The translations under genes were made by a program, and so were the position numbers. Below the pieces are notes generated by a model that saw only the letters and a list, made by a program, of their open reading frames with translations, searched no databases and was not told where the DNA came from. Source: Codonopsis lanceolata (lineage: Eukaryota > Streptophyta > Magnoliopsida > Asterales > Campanulaceae). Taken from it: a DNA stretch of 64,000 nucleotides. Numbering within the stretch: the first letter of the stretch is position 1; every line of letters begins with the position of its first letter. Where the stretch lies: positions 6,146,767-6,210,766 of the forward strand of contig CM028382.1 in NCBI GenBank assembly GCA_013146195.2. Reading direction: 5' to 3'. Of the stretch, positions 36,701 to 47,027 are shown one piece after another.

Positions 36701-37266
36701 TTTACCCAATGTGCAGTAACTGCGGTTATCACTTGCATTTTGTCTCCATCTTTTTGGAATAGAAAACCCTCTTGGTCTCACCGTAATGTTTTATACACTC
36801 CGAGCTAATGGTGAGAGGAATGTTTTAATCATTTGTTGCAAGACTGATAAATTGGGAAAAAGAAAAGGCTACTTGTAGGACCTGAACCAGCAATGCAATG
36901 CCTTTGACACTTCGACATCTTCCTCCTTCCATGCATGCCTGAAACCAGATAATTTTTTTAGTTGCATGTATCTAATTGCAGAGTCAATTAAGACTATGTC
37001 ATACTGCTGACTAACAGATGGGAATCAGCACAGTGGACTCCTCTATTGCGGGTTTAGGTGGGTGCCCATATGCCAAGGGAGCTTCTGGAAATGTTGCCAC
37101 TGAGGATGTTGTCTACATGCTTAATGGCCTCGGAGTGAAAACCAATATCGATTTGGGAAAGCTCTTGGAAGCAGGTGAATTCATCTGCAAGCATCTGGGT
37201 CGCCCATCAGGCTCGAAGACCGCTGTCGCATTGAGCCGAGTCATGACAGATGCCTCTAAGATATGA
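27743..37266 (+). CDS. HMGCL: 3-hydroxy-3-methylglutaryl-CoA lyase, eight exons
   Basis: Mitochondrial-type enzyme that cleaves HMG-CoA to acetoacetate and acetyl-CoA, the last step of leucine degradation. Coding exons: 27743-27906, 29394-29595, 29791-29970, 31996-32076, 32160-32323, 35672-35808, 36412-36527 and 37018-37266. All have GT-AG borders and matching phases, and total 1293 bases (430 residues plus stop). Exons 1-2 encode a poorly conserved N-terminal extension, as in plant relatives. The barrel starts at exon 3 (IPNYVKIVEVGPRDGLQNEK), which contains the catalytic Arg-Asp pair. HFHDTYGQ (exon 7) supplies the metal ligands, and GLGGCPYAKGASGN (exon 8) holds the active-site Cys and the Asn ligand. 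No lesion is seen, so it is probably functional. Intron 1 contains a LINE fragment and intron 5 is 3.3 kb. The start ATG is the first in the leader. A later Met in exon 1 or 2 could serve as an alternative start if targeting varies. Confidence 0.95.
28440..29170 (-). mobile_element. LINE fragment in intron 1 of HMG-CoA lyase
   Basis: Minus-strand reverse transcriptase pieces: SKLFHRVASGKRCHRFVKE near 29080-29130, FGASRGLSQKDPLSPFLFTR near 28620-28690, and EFADDT near 28512-28530. Much of the coding region between them is deleted, and stops are frequent. It is antisense to the host gene and should be removed by splicing. Confidence 0.85.
30090..30245 (-). mobile_element. Possible tRNA-derived SINE remnant in intron 3
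   Basis: On the minus strand GTCTCATGGGTTCAAATACC resembles a Pol III B box. It is followed by a diverged SINE-like body. Weak evidence. Confidence 0.3.
32558..32580. repeat. TA/CA microsatellite in intron 5
   Basis: TATATATA followed by CACACA repeats; simple repeat. Confidence 0.9.
36003..36205. repeat. Tandem duplication of about 100 bp in intron 6
   Basis: Two adjacent diverged units. Each has AAAAAGG or GAAAAGG, then TTTCTACAAATA, CCCATTGCA, a GG-TGGT-TCC stretch and TCTTTAT.CC.TTGTT. Confidence 0.8.
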
Positions 37267-38754
37267 GCCCTCGGTTAAGGTAGATTAATCTTACCATTGT
37301 GTGGAAAATGGCCGAAAAAGACTAATTTAATAGTCTCATGGCTTTTGTTAATATAATATATACTGCTTATACATAGGAATTATAAAAAAAGAGGACCAAA
37401 GAATATTATTCATTATCGTGGTGAGAAAGTAAAAATGCTGTGTAATAGGATCTCTGTCAACATGAACAGAATGATTTTTTCTCATCGCTACGATGTAATT
37501 GTGTACAAAATTTAAAATTATAAGTGAAATGATAGAGAGTACTTCATCTATGTTGAGTTACAACGTTTTCTCCTTACTTTCTCTTACATGTCATGAGCAA
37601 CTTTGGTTACAAGTTACCTAAAACTGTTAACAGGATGGATGAAACAAGATTTGAGGCTGGCATGATTATCTTAATGTTATCCTATAGCGTAATATATGTA
37701 TTTAGTAAAGTGATCTGGGAAGCCTGGAATGAATCTATGAAATCATTCTTAAGAATCACATTGTTTTTAGGGGCAACTTTTGACCAGATATTGAATTAGA
37801 GAATGTAACTGCTATTGCAATATTCTAGGAACTAAAATATTTCTAATAATACTGCACATCTAATAAAAACACATTGAAAAATCTTCAAACAATATTATAT
37901 TGTTCTTCCAATTCCGAATATAAGGCTTGGAATTGGAATGGGGTATGTATTTCTCGTCCAGTCCATACACCTACACCGACGCAGACAAAACAACATGATC
38001 TCTGAACAACTTTGTTCCACAGTGAAAATATTTATATATTATTTAGATCAAACTTAAAAGGGTCATCGAATCCAGCCTTATCACATTAAACTTAAAAGGG
38101 AAAAAAAAGAAAAATTAATCCTTGAAATCAAGGATTTATATGGAAAAACTATAGAACATTTTAGCTTTTACATGTTGAGTGTTTGAGCCCTGTCAACTTC
38201 AGAAAATGGAAACTATCTGTAGACTATGCACCATGTTGTTACTAGTTAGGGATGGCTGCTTTTTGACCTTTTCTATTTTGGGATCAGTTTATGTGTGTGT
38301 TGCATTAGTAGTTTGGCAATATTAGTTTTGGGCAGGGCACTGGTAGACCAAGACATAGTTGTAGTGCTTGGACCCCAGGTGTTGGAGCAGGGCAGTGGTG
38401 TGCTTGCTGGCTGCAGCTTTTGTTTTAAGGTTGTGATTTCTGGTTTTGCTTTGTTTTGGTGTTATCTGATCTTTGTCAACCCACTAATAATTTTACTTTA
38501 TCATTTTGCTAAAAAAGAAGAAGAAAAAAAAGAAGAAGCTATTCTATTCCTATTTGGGGTGTGGTTGGGTATTCATTCCCCATCCATACCAACTCTACCT
38601 TATTCCTATTTGGGGTGGGGAATTATCCATTTATCTCTCCCATTACCCATCCCTAAACAAGGATGTATGCATCTAAAACTCTATCAGCATGTTTGGCTTT
38701 GCGATTTTGTGGTTTGGTTTTGGGTTTTAGGTTTTCTTTTTTAATGATTGAAGA
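37267..38754. other. HMG-CoA lyase 3' region and intergenic
   Basis: The 3' untranslated region of the lyase gene should start here, but no single poly(A) signal stands out. A short frame at 38295-38744 has no recognised domain. No other gene is seen. Confidence 0.5.
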
Positions 38755-38761
38755 AAAAGTA

Positions 38762-38802
<41 letters not shown>

Positions 38803-38805
38803 TTG
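38755..38805. repeat. (TA)n(GA)n microsatellite
   Basis: ATATAT repeats followed directly by GAGAGA repeats. Confidence 0.95.
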
Positions 38806-41047
38806 TTGGTGGGACCAAAGAGAGAAAGTAACAAACTAAACACCAAGATCACAAAAGTGAAAGAGAACATACTCTTAATCTCTCCATCTCTTTCTAGTAA
38901 GGAAGAGGGGGGAGGGGAGTATCGGCTTGAAACAAATATCTAAACGCTTTAAGGTTATGCTAGATCTAGGGATAAGTACACATAGTGGTCTAGAAATACA
39001 AACAAAAAGGATAGCTTATTGTAGTAAACTATGACTTGACTTTAGTTGAAGCAGGTCCAGGTGCTGTAACATAGCATTGGGGAGGGGGGTTTGTTCACAA
39101 TCACAGATCAGTGATCACCAAGGTGAGGTGGTGTCTGGTCATAATAAAGTATATATGTGTTAAGTAAAAAGTTGGGGGGTTTGTAGGTGTAACAGTTTAG
39201 ATGTGTTATGAGTTATGAGTGATATATATAATGATGGGAGTGCACCATGTCTTTGACTGGTTTGGTCTTGTTAATATTGCTTGCCAACGGAGGAGGAAGA
39301 CTAGTACTAGTTTCTCATTCATTATATTCTTGCTTGAATCATGAGTCATGACTGACTATACTAATATACTCATTACCAAACAAACAAACATTGTCTCATC
39401 ATTTTTTTTTTGCTTCTTTCTTTCTCACTCAAAAAAGCCATTCTTACTTATACTCATGTTATGTTTTCACAGAGCCAGATCGATCCATTTTCCGTTTTCT
39501 GTTTTCCGTTTTCCCCAACCGCGTGTAACTTTGAGTCTCTGTGTGTGTGTGTGTGTGTGTCACTGGCCTTCTAGGCATCATTGGATGAAGAGTTTGAGGT
39601 GTGGTTAGTCCATAAAGAAGGGCATGCCTAAACAAGACTCCCTTTGATGACAACACTAGTCTCTCTCTCTACACCATCTTAGACTGCATTCGTATCATTC
39701 ATTTTGTTTATAACAAGTGTGGCTGTTCGTACCAATACTTGTTTTTGGTAATTAGTTTCATTTAAAAACATCTAATCTCGTAAGTGTCTTGAAGACGAAC
39801 AACAACACCAACGGTCTTTACCTCTCGATCCGTATTCACTAATCGTTTGTTTAGTTTATAAACATGTGTGTGTGTGTGAAATAGGACAATTATAGTTTTG
39901 TCTCATGGACCACAAACACACACACACACACAAGATATAATTCAAACACCAAAGATTAATTCTTGTTAGTTTAGGTTTTGGGGTTGCAGACTAATTATAG
40001 AAATAATCATAATGGTGGTGGTGACCAATTGAAAGCAAAAGCAATTGGTGATGGCAAAAGTGTAAAAAGGGTAGTAAGCAATCTTTTAGAAGAAGATTTT
40101 CCAAAGAAAATATTTATTTACTAATTTATAATTTGAAATTGGTCAGGTCAAATTGGGCTGGGCCCCCCAGGGCTGGTGCATTCATCAATTGGTCATGACT
40201 TTCATGAATTGGTTTTCCCTCTTTTATTGTAAAGTATGGTGAGACAACATCATTTTCAGTGAGAAAAACCATCACTAAAATTTCACTTCTCCATCCCCCA
40301 CTCATTTTTTATTTTTTTTGATTTTTGATAAATTAAAAGTTTTTTTTATTTACTTACCCTTTTGATTTTTCCATTAACATCATCATCATCATTAGGATTC
40401 AGTATTTATTTTTTTTCTTTCCTTTAGCTTTTATCATTTTCAACCATGTATCATGAACACAAATTTTGTATTCTTTCTAGGTTGAATGTTATATCACGAT
40501 TCCTAACTTTTTCAATGTGTCAAAATGTCACGCTAAACAAATAGAGCAAGTCTCCTGGAGGATGGTCTTACAGATCAAAATCTATAAGATGGAGCCCCGA
40601 AAATGATAAAAAAAAAGTTGATGAAGCGGGTAACCCATAAAAAAAACCACGGGTTACTCAACAAGAAAACATGTCAAAATGTGAGAGAAAATGGGCTAAA
40701 GCCCAGAAAAATGGGGCTGCAACCTGTGGGTCAACCCGAATTTGTTAACAACACATGCAGGTCACATAAGAGAAGGGGGCCACGTGGCGCGCGCTAAGGC
40801 CGCTAGTTAATGAACATTTTGTTCATTTGCTCTGGTGCCCCTGCTTTTCTAAGATTTGCTGCTGAAATCTTCTTTCTCCTAAGTCTTGCAATTTCATCAT
40901 TTGTCAGCTCCGTTAACCTCATTTGTCTTGAAATGCTTAACATATCCTAACGGATTTTGATGAAACGCTAAATGACACATTTAAGGCAAAAGTGACACTT
41001 TTACATGAAATTTTTTTTGATAATTATACATGCATAGATCCGCAATG
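38806..41047. other. Intergenic stretch with microsatellites
   Basis: Contains (GT)n at 39539-39560, (TG)n near 39868 and (CA)n near 39916. No supported gene. The frame 39348-39608 is driven by the GT repeat and poly(T). Confidence 0.5.
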
Positions 41048-41056
41048 TCATTTTTA

Positions 41057-42485
41057 GGCCAAAATATGATTAGCACCCTAAAGTATCCACACAATCCCAT
41101 AATCCCCCCCCCCCCAATGTTAAAATTTTTCCAACTTCATACCCATTGTTTCCAATCGTCCCAGTTAGCACCCTCCCGTCACCTGCCATTTACAAAGGGC
41201 CATTAAGATGCAAGTGGTCGTACACGTACCGGACAAATTCATCTTTTCCGGCGATAAATTTGAGTGTCTTCCATAAATCATCCAAAAAAAAAATCCATAA
41301 TCCCTTCATCTGTCATCTCCATAGCCGACCCTTGTCTTCTCCAACTCGGCAGTCCGTCGTCTCCATAGACGACCCTCACCCTGTCTACTCGAACCCACAT
41401 GGTTAGCCACTAAGGTAGCCTTCACCTCCGAGCCCTAAAGCAGTAACCATGTCTCACCGTCCCACTCCAGATCCGCCATGGTAGCCACAACTATTTTGCT
41501 TCAGGCTCCCTCCTCCCCCACCCTCTCTCTCTCTCTCTCTCTCTCTTCCCACTCAGTTTGAAGCCGACGAGCCCTAGTACAAAACAGGTAGAGGGTGTGA
41601 TCTTTTGATTTTGTGTTTGATTTCCCAAGATATGGGTTTGGTGTGATCTTTTGATTTTGCGTTTTGATTTCCTAAGATTTGGGTTTGGTGTCTTCCCCGA
41701 CGTCTTCACTGACAATTTCCTGATCTGGGTTTCGAGTTTGTTCATCTGATTTCTTCTCTGGCAACAATGAGGAGGGCAATTTATAGATTTCGGTTTTGTA
41801 CACACTGCAATCCTCACTCAACCATGGCAAAGGTCTCTAGCGACAATAATATCAACTACCATTTTCCGCTGGAATTTAAAAACCAAACATATTTTTGGAC
41901 CGATTTGTCTTGACAAAGCTGTAGTGGCACTGCATCAGTTTCCTGCTTCTTGTTGGGGATTGAACTGAACCCTTATGGTGGTGGCCCTAGGACTGAATGT
42001 TTTGCCCCTCTTCACTTGTTACCTGGCACTAAGACCTAACTGGCCTTCCAATCTCCAATGGTGGATAGTTCTTCTGTTTATTTGCACAAACATTGAGTTT
42101 ATGATGTTGCTGTATTTGTGTTGTCAAACAGCAGCAGACGAAGAGTGCATATATTGCAATATTTATCCGACTAATATGGGTTTGCTTTTGATTGCACGGC
42201 CTTTTCTTCAATTGTATTCACCATGAGTTCAAAAGACAAAGACTCCTTCACGTGTGCAATCAATTGAAGAAATTGCTCCATCAGATTTTAGGGGTTGGAA
42301 AAGACGAAATTGTCCATCACGTGTGTGACCATGTGCATCTTAACGGGACTTTGTGAACGGCAGGTGACGGGAGGGGTGGTAACTGGGACGATTTGAAAGA
42401 TTGGGTATGAAGTTGGAACAATTTTAACATTGGGGGTATTATGGGATTGGGTGGATACTTTAGGGGGGCTAATCGTATTTTGGCC
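41057..42485. mobile_element. Non-autonomous Mutator-like element, 1.43 kb
   Basis: Inverted repeats of about 180 bases. Both ends read inward GGCCAAAATA, then GATTAGC, CCTAAAGTATCCAC, CAATCCCATAAT and CCAACTTCATACCCA. Flanking 9-mers are TCATTTTTA (41048-41056) and TTATTTTTA (42486-42494), 8 of 9 identical. The terminal sequence is related to the element at 5846-10714. The interior has a CT microsatellite (41522-41545) and no transposase. Confidence 0.92.
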
Positions 42486-42494
42486 TTATTTTTA

Positions 42495-43740
42495 CTTTAT
42501 TAAAATTGTCCCCAAACAAAGCTTCTGTATCTTATCCGGTAGAGTAGGATACCTACTTTTTTTTAAGATAGATACCACTTAATACTTTTGTCATATTACT
42601 TTGTCTACCTTTACAAATACTTGTTTAATTACTCCACAAGTGCTTTAATTTGATCATCACATTGCAATAATCAGTACAAGTATAATACTCCAATCCATTC
42701 TGAAATGGACCACAAATTAAATGCATGTATTATATATTGCATGTAATTAATGAATGACAACAAATCCCAAGGGTGGGACACATGACAAAGAAGCTTAATC
42801 AAAGACCTTGAGGTTACAAGAGGCTTGCACTTACCTATCAAATAGAAAAATGAATGAAAATTCCAATCGACAAGTCAAGGTGGTTTGTTTCGGTTCGGAT
42901 TAACTTCTAATTAAAATGCGATGTTAGATACCAAAGGCTCTCTATTCACTTGTGGGTACTGACCATATAGAATCTGAGTGAACAACCCGAAGATAAACCC
43001 AACTACTCACTTCATTTCGACACTAAAAGAGTTTTAAAAATTAAGATATCATTATGATTTAGATTATTGATATTAACTGATAACTTAGACTTATGACTTA
43101 TGAAATGTTTGATTTAGCTTTTAAAAGTACTTATTAGTTTTCATAAGTCAAATTAATAATATTATTATTATTATTAATATTAAGAACTATGAAAATTTTA
43201 TTTAATGCAACTGTTCATTTTTTAAAAAACTTATGACTTATAACTTTCTCTTATGAAATCGGCTTCATAAGGGGGAACTATTAAAAGTGTTATTGACTTT
43301 CAAACGGTGCAAAAGAAAAGATACTCTTCTTGTTTATGTTTGTGTAGGGTACAAGTGCAAGGGGTAAGTAGGCATAAAAAGAAGCCACAAACATAACCTG
43401 ACCTTGAAACTTAGTACTAGTAACTAGTTAGGGTGGGAGCTGCACTAAAACAAAGAGCTTCCCTCCACTGCACCAGAATTTATTAGATAGAGATAGAGGA
43501 GGCAGGCACTAAACTCTATGTATTTTGACTCCATGCATTTCCTCCTCCTCCTCAATCTCGTTCATTGACTTCCCCACCCTCACTTTCAGAGCTCAAGCTT
43601 CAAGGTCATACACCTCCACCTCTCTCTCTCTCTCTCTCTCTCTAAAAAGCTAAACCCACAAATTAACACTCACACACACTGATAATAAAGAGACTTTGAA
43701 ATTTGGGAATTTCTAAGGCAGAAAAAGCCTGGACTGGAGA
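42495..43740. other. Intergenic, upstream of CLE gene
   Basis: AT-rich, with TTATGACTTATGA-like inverted motifs near 43085-43100 and 43230-43250 (possible MITE remnant), an (ATT)n run near 43150, and a CT tract at 43620-43645. No gene seen. Confidence 0.5.
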
Positions 43741-43746
43741 GAGGGT

Positions 43747-43756
43747 CTTTATATAC
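43747..43756 (+). promoter_or_regulatory. TATA-like box of CLE gene
   Basis: TTTATATAC lies about 220 bases before the ATG at 43972 and is followed by a C/T-rich leader. This is plausible spacing for a plant TATA box with a 5' untranslated region. Confidence 0.5.
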
Positions 43757-43971
43757 AAGAGTTCCATCCAAACTCAAGCTTTCTTTTACCTTTTCACACA
43801 CTTGTCTTTTTAGTAAGACAGACCTTTCTTGTTGCTAAGATCCAAACACAAAGTTTTCTTGTCTAGAAATATGAGCTTTTTTAGGCCATGAGTTAGTTCA
43901 TCTCAGGGTCCTGATCTCTCTTGATCACTGGCCAGCAACAAAGTTCATCTAAGAATTGAAGTAAACAAGAC

Positions 43972-44291
43972 ATGTTGATGGGGATTCCAAGAAAAGTGGT
44001 TGCAGCTTGTTTGTCTTTACTGCTGATGGTGGTGCTTTTTCTTCAGTTAGAGGCCTTGTCTTGTGTTTCTGCCTCTTCCAGATCATTAATTCCAACCTTC
44101 TCCAACTCTCCAGAACACCATCATCATCATCATCACCAGGTCAATAGTCCAGTTGATTCATCAAATGCTGATGTTGGAGGAGGCCAAAACAAAGATGAAG
44201 ATGAAGAGATGGTGATGGTGATGGTGATGCACTTTTTGGTAATGACAAGAGGAAAGTCCATACAGGTCCCAATCCCTTACATAATAGATAA
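43972..44291 (+). CDS. CLE: CLE signalling-peptide precursor (CLE16/17 type), apparent frameshift
   Basis: A small secreted peptide precursor for receptor-kinase signalling in plant development. From ATG 43972 (or the in-frame ATG at 43978) the frame gives a hydrophobic signal peptide (CLSLLLMVVLFLQLEAL), a variable region with a His run and an acidic KDEDEE stretch. The diagnostic 12-residue CLE motif RKVHTGPNPLHN is encoded at 44250-44285, followed by Arg and TAA (44289-44291), but in a different frame. It closely resembles Arabidopsis CLE16 and CLE17 (VHTGPNPLHN), recalled from memory. The frames part near 44206-44216, where GAAGAGATGG stands in a GAT/GAA/GGT repeat; removing two bases there would restore one frame. 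As written, the ATG frame bypasses the motif and ends at 44295. It is either a sequencing or assembly error in a simple repeat, or a recent loss of function. Size (about 105 residues) and layout are typical of the family. Confidence 0.82.
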
Positions 44292-44295
44292 TTAA

Positions 44296-45202
44296 AATTA
44301 AACTAATTAGCTACCATAGCTTGATCTCTCTCTCTCTCTCTCTATAACTCAAGCAATGTCTTTTTCCCAGCTCTTGATTCCTTTCTTTTAAAAAATTTTT
44401 GGATTTATATTTTCTCAACTTTGTTCAAAGTTTTGCTTCTAGAACTGCTTTTTTGCATGTAAAGGGTTTGAATTTTTGAGGTCCCTGAGAAATTATATTT
44501 ATATCAAATATACAAAAAGACAAAGTGGTTGCAAATTAAATTTCATGCTGATGCATGCTGTTACCTGCTTTACTTTACTGGATTTGTTTGTTGGTTGGTT
44601 GCTTGCTTCCAAGTATAACTAATAACTTAATGTAGTAATTAAATTTGAAGTATCTATGACTATCACATGGTCTTGAAATTCATTTTTCTTTAGATAAATA
44701 AGATCTCTTGTCTCGTTCTTTCTTCTTTCTTCTTTCTTCTTTCTTATAAGGTATGCATTATTCAAGAAACGATCAGTAACGACAAACTATAAACATAAAC
44801 ATACCACATGTTGCTCCGCTCCGCTCTAGGATCTTGAAATATTTTCTCTCGCATTATTTTTTTCACTTTTCAATGATTAAAAACAAGACTTTAAACATTT
44901 TGAAATTATTTTTACGCATTATTTTGTCGCTTTCATGAAAGAGTGAAATGTGTGTGTGCAGAAAATAAGGAAGTAGAGGCCATTTGGCATTTGCCCGTGT
45001 CTGAGTGTCACACACCAAAGCCATTTGAGTAATATATAATGCGAGTACAAGGCCAAGGCCAAGGACAGAGCATATTCAGTACTAAAGTGTCCTAAAAGTA
45101 AAGACGAAATCAAACCACTCCTCACAAAGTCACAAACAGAAACAGTTTTAGGCAATGGACTCTTGAGATATTTGTTTGGTAGTTTGTACATCAATTACTA
45201 TT
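44296..45202. other. CLE 3' region and intergenic
   Basis: A CT microsatellite at 44324-44343, TTCTTTC repeats near 44715-44745, otherwise AT-rich. The minus-strand frame 44919-45194 has no recognised domain. No gene seen. Confidence 0.5.
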
Positions 45203-45211
45203 ATTTATTTA

Positions 45212-45517
45212 GGACAAACTACACAATTGGTCCCTGTACTTTTGGGGTCCTTCGCTATTCCTCCCTACACCTCACAAATGGTCCCTAAACTGAAAACTTT
45301 TACACCATTGATCCTTCCGTCAACTTTTGGTCGTTAAGTATGATCACGTGACACACATGTGTATTTTTGGAAGGATAAAATAGTTATTGTCTCTTAAAGT
45401 ATAGGGACCAATATTAAAATATATAAAAACAAAATAATGCACCATTAATAATGCGCACTTGCGGCGACCGTTCAAGACTTTCCTTTCATTAATTAACACC
45501 CCTGTTTGACCATTCCC

Positions 45518-45554
<37 letters not shown>

Positions 45555-46353
45555 TCTCTCTCTCTCTCTCTCTTTACACACACACACAAACAACACTCTA
45601 TGCCTCCATCAAACAACCATTGAAGGCCATGGCAAAACATCATCAACAACAAAACTAACCACTATCCAAACTGAACAAACTTAATTGGGACCTTTCTCTC
45701 TTCTAGATATTAAGGGTTTGGTGTAAAAATGGTGATGGAAGGGTTACAAGAAGACATGGGTGAAGGCAGGAAAAGCTTCAATCAAGTCAAGTGTGAATCT
45801 GTGCCTTCTATCTCCAGGAAAAGCTTGGGAAATTAGTCTCCTCTTCTTTCCTCATAGTTGTATTTCCATCATTTCGTCGGAGTCCTTGACACTGGAATTT
45901 GGCCAGAATGACCGAGATTCTCCGACGAAGGCCTCTCCCCTTGTTTCTTCTGGTTGGAAAGGTATTTGCGAGAGTGGGTTGGATTTTTCTTCAACCCCCT
46001 ACAATCGTAAGATCATCAGATGCAAGAGTATGTTACAAAAGGGTACCTAAATCATCAATTGGGGAAAAGTTAAAAATGGCGGGGGTGATGGTTAGTCATA
46101 TATAATTGCAGAACTCTATCCCAACATTAATATAGTTGGTCCCTTTTGAAAACGAAAATGACTATTTTACCCAGGTCAAAATGCACGTGAGAGACACATG
46201 TATCAACTTAACGTCAAAAAAATAACGGAACTAGATAGAAGGACCAACTTTGTTAAAATTGGTTGGTACGAGGACCACTGGTAAACGAATTTTTGTACAA
46301 GGACAAAAAACAAAAAAATCAGAAACTACAGGGACCAATTGTGTAGTTTACCC
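45212..46353. mobile_element. Mutator-like element, 1.14 kb, perfect 9-bp target duplication
   Basis: The ends read inward GGACAAACTACACAATTGG (left) and GGGTAAACTACACAATTGG (right), continuing TCCCTGTA. The inverted similarity extends about 200 bases. Perfect ATTTATTTA lies at 45203-45211 and 46354-46362. The interior has a CT/CA-rich tract (45520-45590), then about 450 bases with overlapping open frames in two phases (45760-46105), a possible captured host fragment with no domain I can name. There is no transposase, so it is non-autonomous. Confidence 0.94.
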
Positions 46354-46362
46354 ATTTATTTA

Positions 46363-47027
46363 TGCCTTCAAAACTCAAAAGGAGAGGCCATGCATGAGTG
46401 TTGACTTTAGGCACCCACGCCCACCAACTCAACGACTTCCAAACATTTCAAATTTTCTAGTAATTAAACTTTTTCTTCTTTAGAAACGACTTGCAAACCA
46501 ACCAACCAACCAACCAACTTAAGTCGAAGTTCACGAGCTCGAGCTTCAAGTGCCAAAACACGTTGCAGACATTGTTGTTGCGTTCATTTCAACCCATTAC
46601 CCGTTCCAACTTTCAACCCAAATTACCCAATCATGTCATCGGTGCCCAATCAGCAGTGCATTACAAATACAAATAACAAAACCTAATCCATGCATGCAAG
46701 CTTGTCAAAATTGTATAACAAACTAACAATGGCAATGCGGGAGGGAGAACCAAGAAACCATGCATATAATGAGATAAATCAGTCGTAAAGGATTCCCACC
46801 TCATCCTGCAATGGCTTGAGTGAAACATATTTCAAATTCTCACAAGTCACAACAAGGTTTAATTTGTCCCTTCATAGATATTATTGCCATTGGTTTTTCA
46901 CCTTTGTTTTTCTCAGTATAACACAAGTTTCGTAACTTATGATGCTTTTACCTTAGAAATAAAACTATCGTTAAGGCAATCATTGTACATAAATTACAAT
47001 GTCACACTATAAAATCAAGAAAGCAAC
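46363..47027. other. Intergenic, downstream of the minus-strand gene
   Basis: Contains an AACC repeat at 46496-46518. The remainder is probably 3' flank or 3' untranslated region of the gene ending at 47028. No gene seen. Confidence 0.5.

Noticed and set aside
38295..38744. 149-codon open frame in the intergenic region after HMG-CoA lyase
   Set aside because: Low-complexity Val/Leu/Phe-rich translation and a Lys/Glu run from AAGAAGAA repeats; no domain, no splice context.
39348..39656. Frames on both strands at the GT repeat
   Set aside because: Encoded Cys-Val or Thr-His repeats arise from (GT)n; no gene evidence.
44919..45194. 91-codon minus-strand frame downstream of the CLE gene
   Set aside because: No domain or conserved motif; ends at the Mutator-like element's target site.
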